NCBI RefSeq assembly: GCF_030758295.1
Contig: NZ_CP132335.1
Location: 5,167,501-5,231,500 of the forward strand
Length of the DNA stretch: 64,000 nt
DNA from: Pararhizobium sp. IMCC21322
GTDB taxonomy: Bacteria; Pseudomonadota; Alphaproteobacteria; Rhizobiales; GCA-2746425
Reading direction: 5' to 3'
Shown: piece after piece, positions 16,293 through 27,457 of the stretch
Layout: each line of letters starts with the position of its first letter
Position numbering within the stretch: the first letter of the stretch is position 1
Translations under genes and position numbers: made by a program
The notes under the pieces: model-generated
Told to the model about the DNA's origin: nothing
Database searches by the model: none
The model's input: the letters and a program-made list of their open reading frames with translations, nothing else

Positions 16293-17705
16293 CTACATGT
16301 GGATCGGCTTGGCAAAAGTCGCCAGAGCAGCTTCACGTACGGCTTCAGACAAGGTTGGGTGCGCATGGCAAGTTCGGCCAAGGTCTTCTGACGAGCCGCC
16401 AAATTCCATCAGCACTGCTGCTTCGTGTATCATGTCACCGGCACTGTGCCCGACAATATGCACGCCCAGAACCCGATCGGTTTTCTTGTCCGCCAGCACC
16501 TTCACAAAACCATCTGTGGCCAACATGGCACGGGCCCTGCCATTGGCAGAGAACGGAAATTTGCCCGCTTTATACTCAATGCCAGCTTCTTTCAGTTCCT
16601 CTTCCGTCTTGCCGACAGAAGCAACTTCCGGCGCTGTGTAAACCACGCTTGGAATCACATCATAATTCACATGACCAGCCTGGCCCGCCAATATCTCGGC
16701 AACGGCCATGCCTTCATCTTCAGCCTTATGGGCCAGCATAGGACCGGCAATCACGTCACCAATGGCATAAACGCCGTCAATATTGGTCTGGAAATGGCCA
16801 TCAACTTCCACGCGGCCAATCCGGTCCAGCTTGACGCCGATGGATTCCAGACCCAGCGAATCCGTATATGGGCGACGTCCCGTCGCCACCAACACCACAT
16901 CAGCATCTATCGAAACCGCATCGCCGCCAGCAACAGGCTCATAGGTCACCTTTGCGCCCTTGTCGGTGGATTCAACGCCCGTCACCTTGGACGACAGCTT
17001 CATCTGAAGGCCTTGTTTGGAAAGCATCCGCTGGAACTGCTTGGACACATCCCCATCCATGCCACCGAGAATCTTGTCCATATATTCAATGACGGTCACC
17101 TTGGCCCCGAGGCGGCTCCACACCGAGCCAAGTTCCAGCCCAATCACGCCGCCACCAACGACAACCATATGGGCCGGGACTTTTTCCAATTCCAGCGCAC
17201 CGGTCGAGGAGACGATGATCTTCTCATCAAATTCAATATCAACGCCCGGAATACCAGCCACATCAGACCCGGTGGCCACTACAATATTCTTGGCTGCAAC
17301 TGTTTGCACAGCGCCATCATCCGCAGTGACTTCAACCTCGCCTGCGCCAAGTATCCGGCCTTCACCATGGAATGTGTCAATCTTGTTCTTTTTGAACAGG
17401 AACGCCACACCTTCCACATTGGATTTAACCGTTTCATCCTTATGCGCCATCATTTGTGGCAGGTTCAGTTTTGCGGTCCCCACATCAATTCCCAGCGTCT
17501 TCAGCTTGTGATCTGCTTCAGACAGAACCTCAGACGCATACAGGAGAGCTTTGGAAGGAATACAGCCAATATTCAGACAGGTACCGCCAAAGGTCGCGCG
17601 CTTTTCAATCACAGCAGTTTTCAACCCCAATTGTGCGGCCTTGATGGCACAGACATAGCCCCCTGGTCCGCTTCCGATTACAACGAGATCATATTGGTCA
17701 GCCAT
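16293..17705 (-). CDS. lpd: Dihydrolipoyl dehydrogenase (E3)
   Basis: Reoxidises the lipoyl groups of the 2-oxoglutarate dehydrogenase complex with NAD. The FAD-binding motif GSGPGGYVCA is at about 11-20. The redox-active disulfide is GGTCLNIGCIPSKALL (C43, C48). The NAD motif VVGGGVIGLELGSVWSRLG and the C-terminal His-Glu pair in HAHPTLSEAV are also intact. 470 residues is normal. It ends the operon mdh-sucCDAB-SDR-lpd, confirming its role as the E3 of that complex. Confidence 0.97.
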   Translation of the reverse strand: MADQYDLVVIGSGPGGYVCAIKAAQLGLKTAVIEKRATFGGTCLNIGCIPSKALLYASEVLSEADHKLKTLGIDVGTAKLNLPQMMAHKDETVKSNVEGVAFLFKKNKIDTFHGEGRILGAGEVEVTADDGAVQTVAAKNIVVATGSDVAGIPGVDIEFDEKIIVSSTGALELEKVPAHMVVVGGGVIGLELGSVWSRLGAKVTVIEYMDKILGGMDGDVSKQFQRMLSKQGLQMKLSSKVTGVESTDKGAKVTYEPVAGGDAVSIDADVVLVATGRRPYTDSLGLESIGVKLDRIGRVEVDGHFQTNIDGVYAIGDVIAGPMLAHKAEDEGMAVAEILAGQAGHVNYDVIPSVVYTAPEVASVGKTEEELKEAGIEYKAGKFPFSANGRARAMLATDGFVKVLADKKTDRVLGVHIVGHSAGDMIHEAAVLMEFGGSSEDLGRTCHAHPTLSEAVREAALATFAKPIHM

Positions 17706-17726
17706 GGTTGGTTCCTTGTGGTTGGG

Positions 17727-18473
17727 CTAGCGCCCGCCAGAGACATCCAGAAAAGCACCTGTCACATAGGATGCCTTTGGAGAAATCAGAAATAAAATCG
17801 CATCGGCCACTTCCTCGGCCGACCCTTCACGTTTCATCGGTATGGTACCGCGCAATTGCGCGACCCTGTCCGGTTCACCGCCACTGGCGTGAATATCGGT
17901 ATCAATGATGCCGGGGCGCACTGCATTCACACGTATGCCCGTCTCCGCAAGTTCAACAGCAAGGCCGGTGGTCAGTGTGTCGATGGCGCCTTTGGAAGCC
18001 GCGTAGTCGATATATTGATGCGGCCCGCCCAGTCTTGCAGCGACCGACGACAGATTGATGATCGAGCCGCCAACACCGCCTGTTTCGGACGACATCCGCT
18101 TGATGGCCTCTCTGGCATAGACCATGGAGCCAATCACATTGACCCGCATCATGCGTTCAAGGCGTTCAGTGCTCATCTGGGAAAGGGGTGACTTCACATC
18201 CACAACGCCGGCGTTGTTGACAAGCGCTGTCAGCGGACTTCCCCACTGATCGATCTGCGCAAAAACCCGCTCTGCATCCGCTTCAACACCGACGTCAGCC
18301 TGGATGGCAATTCCGCGACGGGACACAGCCTCAATCTTCTCCACAACAGATGCAGCAGCAGCCGCATCTGTGAGATAAGTCAGGCATACATCATACCCGG
18401 CTTCGGCAGCCCCAATTGCAACTGCGGCACCAATGCCCCGGCTTCCGCCTGTGACAAGAACAAGACCGGACAT
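17727..18473 (-). CDS. SDR family oxidoreductase within the suc operon
   Basis: A classical short-chain dehydrogenase of 248 residues with TGGSRGIGAAVA (NADP-type P-loop), NNAG, a catalytic Ser near NLSSVAA and YAASKGA. It resembles 3-oxoacyl-ACP reductase or glucose-dehydrogenase-like SDRs, but the substrate cannot be told. It lies between sucB and lpd, 18 bases after sucB and 21 before lpd, so it is almost certainly co-transcribed. I recall an SDR at this place in other rhizobial suc operons. Confidence 0.9.
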   Translation of the reverse strand: MSGLVLVTGGSRGIGAAVAIGAAEAGYDVCLTYLTDAAAAASVVEKIEAVSRRGIAIQADVGVEADAERVFAQIDQWGSPLTALVNNAGVVDVKSPLSQMSTERLERMMRVNVIGSMVYAREAIKRMSSETGGVGGSIINLSSVAARLGGPHQYIDYAASKGAIDTLTTGLAVELAETGIRVNAVRPGIIDTDIHASGGEPDRVAQLRGTIPMKREGSAEEVADAILFLISPKASYVTGAFLDVSGGR

Positions 18474-18491
18474 GCCCCGAATGCCGCCTTT

Positions 18492-19808
18492 CTAGAGATC
18501 AAGAACGAGACGTTGCGGATCTTCAATGGCCTCTTTGACCCGCACCAGGAATGTCACAGCTTCCTTGCCATCAACAATCCGGTGGTCGTATGAAAGCGCC
18601 AGATACATCATCGGACGGATCTTGATTTCACCACCCACAACCATTGGCCGTTCCTGGATTTTATGCATGCCCAGAATACCGGATTGCGGTGCATTCAAAA
18701 TCGGGGTCGACATCAGCGAGCCATATACCCCGCCATTCGAGATGGTAAACGTACCACCCTGCATGTCGGCAATGGACAATTTCCCGTCCCGTGCTTTCTT
18801 GCCATAGGCACCGATGGTTTTCTCCACTTCGGCAATGGACAGCGTATCGGCTTCTTTAACAACGGGGACGACAAGGCCTTTCTCTGTACCGACGGCAACG
18901 CCGATATGGTAGAAATTCTTATAGACGATATCTGTTCCATCAACCTCGGCATTCACAGATGGCACGTCTTTCAGCGCCTGTATCACGGCTTTGGCAAAGA
19001 AACCCATAAAGCCAAGCTTTACGCCGTGCTTCTTTTCAAACAGCTCTTTGTAGTCTTTGCGCAACGCCATGACATTGGTCATGTCCACTTCGTTGAAAGT
19101 GGTTAGCATCGCGGCGGAATTCTGGGCGTCCTTCAAGCGGCGCGCAATAGTCTGCCGCAGCTTGGTCATCCGCACCCGCTCTTCACGGGAGCCATCATCG
19201 CCTGACCGTGCTGCAGCCGGAGTTGCAGGTGCAGGTGCAGCTGCCGCAGGTTCTGGCGAAGGAGCAGCCGCTGGTTCGGGCGCAGCGGGTTCTGCTTTGG
19301 CTGCAGGTGCCGCCATTGCATCAGCAATTCCCTGATCGAGAGATGCCATGACATCCTCTTTCAAAATCTGTCCGCGCTTGCCGGTCCCTTCAACATCATC
19401 CTCTGTCAGATCATGTTCTGCCATTTTCTTGGCGGCTGCAGGTGATGCAGGCATGGCAGATGCACTGGCTTCAGCGGCAGGTGCGGCCTCTTGCGCAGGC
19501 GCTGGTTCCGCCGCAGCTTCAGCTTCCGCAGCTCCATTGCCTGAAGCGCCCGAAGAAGCGCCAGCAGAAGCACCAGCATCAAGTGCCGCCAGCAAAGCAC
19601 CAACTTCGACAGTTTCGCCTTCCTGTGCAATGATTTCGCTCAGCACACCGGAGCTGGGGGCTGGCACTTCGACTGTAACCTTGTCGGTTTCCAGTTCCAC
19701 CAGCGGCTCGTCGGCATTCACCGCATCGCCAACTTTCTTGTACCACTGACCGATAGTGGCTTCGGTGACAGATTCCCCAAGTGTCGGGACGCGAATTTCA
19801 GTTGCCAT
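18492..19808 (-). CDS. sucB: Dihydrolipoyllysine-residue succinyltransferase (E2)
   Basis: The core of 2-oxoglutarate dehydrogenase. A single lipoyl domain (about 2-77) carries the lipoylated lysine in ELETDKVTV (K43). A long Ala/Pro/Glu-rich flexible linker follows (about 80-135), then the peripheral subunit-binding domain ([22 protein letters not shown]), a second Ala/Pro linker, and the catalytic domain ending with DHRIVDG (catalytic His near 409). 438 residues. It follows sucA by 53 bases. Confidence 0.97.
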   Translation of the reverse strand: MATEIRVPTLGESVTEATIGQWYKKVGDAVNADEPLVELETDKVTVEVPAPSSGVLSEIIAQEGETVEVGALLAALDAGASAGASSGASGNGAAEAEAAAEPAPAQEAAPAAEASASAMPASPAAAKKMAEHDLTEDDVEGTGKRGQILKEDVMASLDQGIADAMAAPAAKAEPAAPEPAAAPSPEPAAAAPAPATPAAARSGDDGSREERVRMTKLRQTIARRLKDAQNSAAMLTTFNEVDMTNVMALRKDYKELFEKKHGVKLGFMGFFAKAVIQALKDVPSVNAEVDGTDIVYKNFYHIGVAVGTEKGLVVPVVKEADTLSIAEVEKTIGAYGKKARDGKLSIADMQGGTFTISNGGVYGSLMSTPILNAPQSGILGMHKIQERPMVVGGEIKIRPMMYLALSYDHRIVDGKEAVTFLVRVKEAIEDPQRLVLDL

Positions 19809-19861
19809 TGTTAGAACTCTTTCGATTGCATCAATACATTAGACGATCAGAACCTGTCGGA

Positions 19862-22828
19862 TTAAGACAGGGCCTGATCAAGGAAATCGGCCCGTTGTGC
19901 CAGATGGGTGGACATCAGCCCTGTTGCAGTTGCCGCAGAAGCCGCGCGTCCCACATAGATAGGCCGCAAAGACGCTGCACCAATATGATTCAGCACCCAC
20001 TCGATATAACTTTCAGCAAAACTCCAGGCGCCCTGGTTCTTGGGCTCTTCCTGACACCATACCATTTCGGCCATTTTGAACCGTCCCAATTCCGTGACAA
20101 GTGCCTTGGCCGGGAACGGATAAAGCTGTTCCAGACGCAGCAGATAGACATCATTGATGCCCCGCTTTTCGCGCTCTTCATAAAGATCGTAATAGACCTT
20201 GCCCGTACACATCACAACGCGGCGGATCTTGTCATCAGGCGCCAGTTTGATTTTCTCATCCGGCAGATATTCTGCATCATCCCATAACAGGCGATGGAAC
20301 GCTGATTCAGGCCCCATCTCTTCCAGGGTCGATCGCGCACGCTTGTGACGCAGCAAAGATTTAGGCGTCATCAGGATCAGCGGCTTGCGGAAATTCCGCT
20401 TCAACTGGCGTCGAAGAATGTGGAAATAATTGGCCGGTGTCGTGCAATTCGCCACCTGCATATTATCTTCCGCACAGGCCTGCAGAAAGCGTTCTGGCCG
20501 GGCTGACGAATGCTCCGGACCCTGACCTTCATAGCCATGAGGTAGCAGCAGAACCAGACCGCACATACGCAACCATTTACGCTCGCCGGCAGACAGGAAC
20601 TGATCAATCACCACCTGAGCGCCGTTGACGAAATCGCCGAACTGGGCTTCCCAAAGTGTCAGCCCGTTTGGCTCTGCCAGCGAATAGCCATACTCATAGG
20701 CAAGGACCGCCTCTTCAGACAGCATCGAATTGATGACATCATATTTGGCCTGCTCTTCAGAGATATTGTTGAGCGGAATATAACGTCCCTCAGTTTCCTG
20801 ATCATACAGCACTGAATGCCGCTGGGAAAATGTTCCGCGTTCGCAATCCTGGCCTGACAGACGGATCGGGTGTCCTTCCTCGGCAAGCGTTCCAAACGCC
20901 ATGGCTTCCGCCATTGCCCAGTCAATGCCAGTTCCGTTTTCCATCATTTTGGCGCGGTTGTTCATAAACCGCTGAATGGTTTTGTGAACTTTGAAGTCTT
21001 CCGGAACCTGCGTAATCTTTCTGCCGATTTCCCGCAGAGCTTCCACATCCTTGCCGGTTTTACCAACGCGCTTTTCATCAGAGCTGTCAGCACGGCTCAG
21101 GCCGGACCAGGCCCCATCCAGCCAATCGGCCTTGTTGGGCTTGAAGGAATTGCCAATTTCAAACTCATCATCCAGATGAGACCGCCAGGACGCTTTTTGC
21201 CCGTCAATGTCGTCTTGCGAAAGAAGCCCTTCAGCCAGCAACTTCTCACCGTAAATCTGCAGCGTGGTCGGATGACTGCGGATCTTCTTGTACATGATCG
21301 GCTGCGTGAAGGCCGGCTCATCGCCCTCATTGTGGCCATAGCGGCGATAGCAGAACATATCGATAACCACCGGCTTGCCGAACTTCTGGCGAAACTCGAT
21401 CGCAACCTTGGCCGCGTAGACCACAGCTTCCGGATCATCACCATTCACATGGAAAATGGGCGCTTCAATCATCTTGGCCACATCAGAAGGATAGGGCGAA
21501 GAACGAGAGAGACGTGGATCGGTGGTAAAGCCAATCTGGTTATTGATGATGAAATGTATCGACCCGCCAGTGCGGTGCCCTTTAAGACCGGACAATCCAA
21601 AACATTCCGCAATCACGCCCTGACCGGCAAAGGCTGCGTCACCATGCAGCAGCAGCGGCAGCACCGCCGAGCGGTCATGGTCATAAACCGTGTCCTGTTT
21701 CGCGCGCGACTTGCCCAGCACCACAGGATCAACAATTTCCAGATGGGACGGGTTCGCTGTCAGCGACAGATGCACATTATTTTCATCAAATTCACGATCA
21801 GATGAGGCACCCAGATGATATTTCACATCGCCGGAGCCTTCCACATCATCCGGCGCAAAAGAGCCGCCTTTGAATTCGTGGAAAATCGCCCGGTGTGGTT
21901 TCGCCATCACCTGCGACAGAACATTCAGTCGGCCACGATGGGCCATGCCAAGGACGATCTCTTTAACCCCAAGCTGACCACCACGTTTGATAATCTGCTC
22001 AAGAGCGGGAACGAGAGATTCGCCACCATCCAGACCAAACCGTTTGGTGCCGGTGTATTTGACGTCAATAAATTTCTCAAAGCCTTCCGCTTCAACAAGC
22101 TTGTTGAAGATCGCTTTCTTGCCTTCCGGCGTAAAGGAAACCTGCTTGTCCGGACCCTCAATACGAGCCTGTATCCAGCCCTTCTCTTCGGGGTCAGAAA
22201 TATGCATGAATTCCACGGCCATCGTCGAGCAATAGGTTCGACGCAGGATTTCAAGCATTTCCGGAATGGTCGCGAATTCAAGCCCAAGCACATGGTCCAG
22301 AAAAATCTGTCTGTCATAATCAGCTTCGCTGAAGCCATATGAAGACGGATGCAGTTCTTCGTGGTCGCGCTCTTCCGCCAGACCAAGCGGATCAAGATTG
22401 GCATGAAGATGGCCCCGCATACGGTAGGCGCGGATCATCATGATAGCGCGCACTGAATCCCGCGTAGCGCTGTGAACCTGCGCTTCGGTAAGATCAACAC
22501 CGTTTGAAGTGGATTCTTCGGCGATTTTTTTGCCAACAGCCTCGGTCACGGCTACAGGCGGAACATCGCCCCAGTCGCTGTCAAGTGCGGAGACCCATTC
22601 CCCATTGGCTTTTACGGGCCAATCAGCGCGTTCCCAGGAAGCACCTCGGGCGTTGGCCTTAACGTCCTGAGGCGCGTCCTTCAGCTTCGCGAAAAAATCT
22701 TTCCACTGTGCATCAACCGAGTTCGGGTCGGACTGATACTGAGCATATATCTCTTCAATATAGGACGCATTGCCACCATACAGAAATGACGTCCCAGCAA
22801 AAATCTCATTCGCCTCTTCACGAGCCAT
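19862..22828 (-). CDS. sucA: 2-oxoglutarate dehydrogenase E1 component
   Basis: The thiamine-diphosphate-dependent decarboxylase of the TCA cycle, 988 residues. It shows the N-terminal FLYGGNASYIEEIYAQYQ E2-binding segment, the AHRGRLNVL motif, the ThDP/Mg region around GDAAFAGQGVIAECFG with INNQIGFTT, and the C-terminal transketolase-like part (LLPHGYEGQGPEHSSARPER). It lies between sucD and sucB; the 121-base gap after sucD is the largest in the suc block and could hold an internal promoter. Confidence 0.97.
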   Translation of the reverse strand: MAREEANEIFAGTSFLYGGNASYIEEIYAQYQSDPNSVDAQWKDFFAKLKDAPQDVKANARGASWERADWPVKANGEWVSALDSDWGDVPPVAVTEAVGKKIAEESTSNGVDLTEAQVHSATRDSVRAIMMIRAYRMRGHLHANLDPLGLAEERDHEELHPSSYGFSEADYDRQIFLDHVLGLEFATIPEMLEILRRTYCSTMAVEFMHISDPEEKGWIQARIEGPDKQVSFTPEGKKAIFNKLVEAEGFEKFIDVKYTGTKRFGLDGGESLVPALEQIIKRGGQLGVKEIVLGMAHRGRLNVLSQVMAKPHRAIFHEFKGGSFAPDDVEGSGDVKYHLGASSDREFDENNVHLSLTANPSHLEIVDPVVLGKSRAKQDTVYDHDRSAVLPLLLHGDAAFAGQGVIAECFGLSGLKGHRTGGSIHFIINNQIGFTTDPRLSRSSPYPSDVAKMIEAPIFHVNGDDPEAVVYAAKVAIEFRQKFGKPVVIDMFCYRRYGHNEGDEPAFTQPIMYKKIRSHPTTLQIYGEKLLAEGLLSQDDIDGQKASWRSHLDDEFEIGNSFKPNKADWLDGAWSGLSRADSSDEKRVGKTGKDVEALREIGRKITQVPEDFKVHKTIQRFMNNRAKMMENGTGIDWAMAEAMAFGTLAEEGHPIRLSGQDCERGTFSQRHSVLYDQETEGRYIPLNNISEEQAKYDVINSMLSEEAVLAYEYGYSLAEPNGLTLWEAQFGDFVNGAQVVIDQFLSAGERKWLRMCGLVLLLPHGYEGQGPEHSSARPERFLQACAEDNMQVANCTTPANYFHILRRQLKRNFRKPLILMTPKSLLRHKRARSTLEEMGPESAFHRLLWDDAEYLPDEKIKLAPDDKIRRVVMCTGKVYYDLYEEREKRGINDVYLLRLEQLYPFPAKALVTELGRFKMAEMVWCQEEPKNQGAWSFAESYIEWVLNHIGAASLRPIYVGRAASAATATGLMSTHLAQRADFLDQALS

Positions 22829-22949
22829 CTTGCAATTTCCCGGAGAGCTTTCACCCCCGTACCTTTTCCACTTTGATCCCAGATTCCACTGTGTTCTTTT
22901 GCCGCCGCACCGTCAACAGTCCGGCGACCCAAGATTGCGTGATTGATGA

Positions 22950-23870
22950 TTATCCGTTGAGCAATTCAACCAGCGTCGTGCCAAGTTTGGCCGGAGACGG
23001 TGAAACGCGGATGCCAGCTTCCTGCATGGCCGCAATTTTGTCTTCAGCACCGCCCTTGCCACCAGAAATCACAGCACCTGCATGACCCATGGTCCGGCCC
23101 GGAGGCGCTGTCCGCCCGGCAATGAAGCCAACAGTTGGCTTCGAACGCCCTTTCTTGGCCTCATCCGCCAGGAACTGCGCAGCATCTTCTTCAGCAGAAC
23201 CGCCAATTTCACCAATCATGATGATCGACTTGGTTTCTTCGTCGGCGAGGAACATTTCCAGCACGTCGATGAATTCTGTGCCCTTCACCGGATCGCCGCC
23301 AATACCGACAGCGGTCGACTGACCAAGATTTTCATTTGTGGTCTGGAAGACCGCTTCATAAGTCAGCGTGCCGGACCGTGAGACGATGCCAACATTGCCC
23401 TTCTTGAAGATGTTGCCTGGCATAATGCCGATCTTGCACTCATCAGGTGTCATGATGCCGGGGCAATTGGGGCCAAGCAAACGGGATTTTGAACCCGCCA
23501 GATGATCCTTCACCTTCACCATGTCGACAACCGGAATGCCTTCGGTGATGCAGGTAATGAAGGAAATCTCCGCATCAATTGCTTCGATGATCGCCGCTGC
23601 GGCACCTGCCGGTGGCACATAGATCACCGATGCATCGGCACCAGTTGCTTCCATGGCTTCCACAACGGTTGTAAAAATCGGCAATTCCTTGCCAGCTGCA
23701 ACGCCAGCACCTTCGCCTGCGGTCCAGGTTGAGCCGCCCTTTTTGGGGTGAATACCACCGACCATCTGTGTGCCGTGATAGGCCAGCGCCTGTTCAGTGT
23801 GGAAAGTCCCGGTTTTACCGGTCATGCCCTGAACGATAATTTTCGTGGATTTATCGACGAGTATGGACAT
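22950..23870 (-). CDS. sucD: Succinate-CoA ligase subunit alpha
   Basis: The CoA-binding, phosphohistidine-carrying subunit of succinyl-CoA synthetase. The N-terminal Rossmann CoA domain contains [17 protein letters not shown]. The phosphorylated His lies in [14 protein letters not shown] (about residue 263). At 306 residues it is slightly longer than the E. coli protein. Its start directly abuts the sucC stop (23870/23871), so the subunits are made in equal amounts. Confidence 0.97.
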   Translation of the reverse strand: MSILVDKSTKIIVQGMTGKTGTFHTEQALAYHGTQMVGGIHPKKGGSTWTAGEGAGVAAGKELPIFTTVVEAMEATGADASVIYVPPAGAAAAIIEAIDAEISFITCITEGIPVVDMVKVKDHLAGSKSRLLGPNCPGIMTPDECKIGIMPGNIFKKGNVGIVSRSGTLTYEAVFQTTNENLGQSTAVGIGGDPVKGTEFIDVLEMFLADEETKSIIMIGEIGGSAEEDAAQFLADEAKKGRSKPTVGFIAGRTAPPGRTMGHAGAVISGGKGGAEDKIAAMQEAGIRVSPSPAKLGTTLVELLNG

Positions 23871-25070
23871 TTACGCGCCCTCCTTCACAGCTTTGACGAT
23901 CTTCTGCGCAGCATCATCCAGATCATCTGCAGCAATGACATTGAGGCCCGATTCATTAATGATGACCTTGCCGCGCTCCACATTGGTGCCTTCAAGGCGC
24001 ACAACCAGCGGCACTTGCAGACCCACATCCTTAACGGCGCTGACAACACCTTCTGCAATCACATCGCAGCGCATGATGCCGCCAAAGATATTCACCAAAA
24101 TACCTTTCACATTCGGATCCGCTGTGATGATCTTGAAGGCAGCCGTCACCTTCTCTGTGGTCGCGCCACCACCCACATCCAGAAAGTTTGCAGGTTCTGA
24201 TCCGTAAAGCTTGATGATGTCCATGGTCGCCATCGCCAGGCCAGCCCCATTGACCATGCAGCCGATGTCACCATCCAGGGCCACGTAAGCCAGATCATAT
24301 TTGGAAGCTTCGATTTCCTTGGCGTCTTCCTCAGTGGTGTCCCGAAGGGCCATCACATCATCATGACGAAACAGCGCATTGCCATCGAAGGACATTTTTG
24401 CATCCAGCACCCGCAGACGGCCATCTTTCATGACGATCAGCGGATTGATTTCCAGCAGACTCATATCCTTTTCAACAAAGGCTGTGTAGAGCAGCGGAAA
24501 CAGGAATTGGCCATCTTTCCGGGCAACGCCATCAAGCTGAAACGCGTCGCACACCTTGTCCGCGATAGCAGATGTCACACCCTCGGAAAAATCCACGTCA
24601 ATGGTGTGAATCTTCTCGGGCGTTTTTTCTGCAACAGCTTCAATATCCATGCCGCCTTCGGTTGAAGCGACGAACGAAATTTTACCGGTTTCGCGATTGA
24701 CCAGAAGCGAGAGATACAATTCCCGCTCAATATCTGCGCCGTCTTCAATATAAAGACGGTTGACCTGCTTACCCGCTGGACCGGTCTGCTTTGTCACCAG
24801 CGTATTGCCCAACATGTCCTGCGAGTGGCTCACCACATCTTCATGTGAGAAGGCAAGCCTTACGCCGCCCTTGGCATCCGGACCAAGTTCCTTGAACTTG
24901 CCCTTGCCACGCCCCCCGGCATGAATTTGGGATTTGACCACCCAGAGCGGGCCGCCCAATTGCTTCGCTGCAGCTTCTGCCTCGTCGGCGGAAAAAATCG
25001 GCACACCATCGGCAACAGGCGCACCATATTCCTTCAACAGCGCCTTGGCCTGATATTCGTGGATATTCAT
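23871..25070 (-). CDS. sucC: ADP-forming succinate-CoA ligase subunit beta
   Basis: The ATP-grasp nucleotide-binding subunit of succinyl-CoA synthetase, 399 residues. The N-terminal signature [19 protein letters not shown] and the motifs [24 protein letters not shown] and [14 protein letters not shown] are typical. It follows mdh by 36 bases and is joined directly to sucD. Confidence 0.97.
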   Translation of the reverse strand: MNIHEYQAKALLKEYGAPVADGVPIFSADEAEAAAKQLGGPLWVVKSQIHAGGRGKGKFKELGPDAKGGVRLAFSHEDVVSHSQDMLGNTLVTKQTGPAGKQVNRLYIEDGADIERELYLSLLVNRETGKISFVASTEGGMDIEAVAEKTPEKIHTIDVDFSEGVTSAIADKVCDAFQLDGVARKDGQFLFPLLYTAFVEKDMSLLEINPLIVMKDGRLRVLDAKMSFDGNALFRHDDVMALRDTTEEDAKEIEASKYDLAYVALDGDIGCMVNGAGLAMATMDIIKLYGSEPANFLDVGGGATTEKVTAAFKIITADPNVKGILVNIFGGIMRCDVIAEGVVSAVKDVGLQVPLVVRLEGTNVERGKVIINESGLNVIAADDLDDAAQKIVKAVKEGA

Positions 25071-25106
25071 GAATCACTCGTCCTTGTTTGTGCTCAGAGC
25101 CAAAGT

Positions 25107-26219
<1,113 letters not shown>

Positions 26220-26276
26220 TCAGACCAAACCGTTGGATTCTTCATAATCCTTACCTATACGTCAACAAATCACACG

Positions 26277-27431
26277 CTACTTTGATCCATCATCCGAAAC
26301 CATTCCATGCGGTTCGGCCAGATAATCCTTCGACTGCATTTCAATAAGCCGCGATACTGTACGATCAAACGCGAATAATTCATTACCGGATTTAGCGCTG
26401 TAAAGCTGGTCTGGCGCATCAGCAGCCGAGGCAATCAGTTTAACCCGATAATTATACAGCGCATCTATGAGATTGATGAACCGCCGTGCCGCATTCGCCG
26501 AGCCCTGTGTGAGCAGCGGAATCTCGTCAAGAATAACGCTGTGATACAGTTGAGCGATGGCAAGATAGTCCGCCGCACCTAACGGCCTGTTACACAATTC
26601 ATCAAACGAGGCGCGCGCCACCCCTTGAGCCGCTTGCGGAATAACAATTTTGCGCCCCTTCATCTCAATCTCGGTTGTAGCTCCGGGCTCATCACTGCCG
26701 GTCAAATCCAGCCATGCCTGATCCAGACCATCCTGTGCGACCTGATCAAGCGGCGAAAAATACGTCTTGGTCTGGCTCAATTTTTCCAACCGGAAATCCG
26801 TGCGTGCGGTCAGTTCAACCACATTCACCCGGCTTTTCAAAAGGGCAATAAACGGCAGAAACAATTGTCGATTGAGACCATGGGGATAGAGCTCGTCCGG
26901 ATCCACATTCGAGGTGGCAACCAATGTCACACCATTTTCAAAGAAACGCTCAAACAGCCGCCCCAGGATCATCGCATCGGCAATATCGACAACGTAAAAC
27001 TCATCAAAGCAAAGCAGGCTCATATTATCGGACAGAGCATCGGCGACAGGAGGGATCGGATCCCCATCCTTTACCTCGCCTTTTTTGATCAGCGCCCGTT
27101 GCGCGTGAATGCGTTCGTGCACATCAGCCATAAAGGCATGAAAATGAAACCGCTTCTTCTGCCGGACTGGGGATTCTTCAAAAAACAGATCCATCAGCAT
27201 GGTCTTGCCACGCCCAACACCGCCCCAAATATAAAGTCCTTTTGGTGCGGTCTTTGGACCGGATTTGGCAAACAGCCAGCCAAGAGAGCTTTTCTTGGAC
27301 GCAAGTTCGTATTGCTTCAGTGCTTCCGTCAGTTCGGAAAATTTGTCGATGAGGGCAATTTGCGCGGGATCACGCTCAATTGTGCCACCCTCAACAAGGC
27401 GTTGATAACGCGTCTGCATGGCATGCGGCAT
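26277..27431 (-). CDS. zapE: Cell division protein ZapE (AFG1-like ATPase)
   Basis: An AFG1/ZapE-family P-loop ATPase of 384 residues. Visible motifs are Walker A GGVGRGKTMLMDLFFE and Walker B LLCFDEFYVVDIADAMILGRLF, with sensor-like VTLVATSN. In E. coli the homologue acts at the FtsZ ring under stress; a broader proteostasis role is known for AFG1. It precedes mdh on the same strand, an arrangement I recall from other Hyphomicrobiales, but a 207-base gap suggests separate transcription. Confidence 0.94.
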   Translation of the reverse strand: MPHAMQTRYQRLVEGGTIERDPAQIALIDKFSELTEALKQYELASKKSSLGWLFAKSGPKTAPKGLYIWGGVGRGKTMLMDLFFEESPVRQKKRFHFHAFMADVHERIHAQRALIKKGEVKDGDPIPPVADALSDNMSLLCFDEFYVVDIADAMILGRLFERFFENGVTLVATSNVDPDELYPHGLNRQLFLPFIALLKSRVNVVELTARTDFRLEKLSQTKTYFSPLDQVAQDGLDQAWLDLTGSDEPGATTEIEMKGRKIVIPQAAQGVARASFDELCNRPLGAADYLAIAQLYHSVILDEIPLLTQGSANAARRFINLIDALYNYRVKLIASAADAPDQLYSAKSGNELFAFDRTVSRLIEMQSKDYLAEPHGMVSDDGSK

Positions 27432-27457
27432 GGAGCGACCAGAATCCGGTGGGAACT

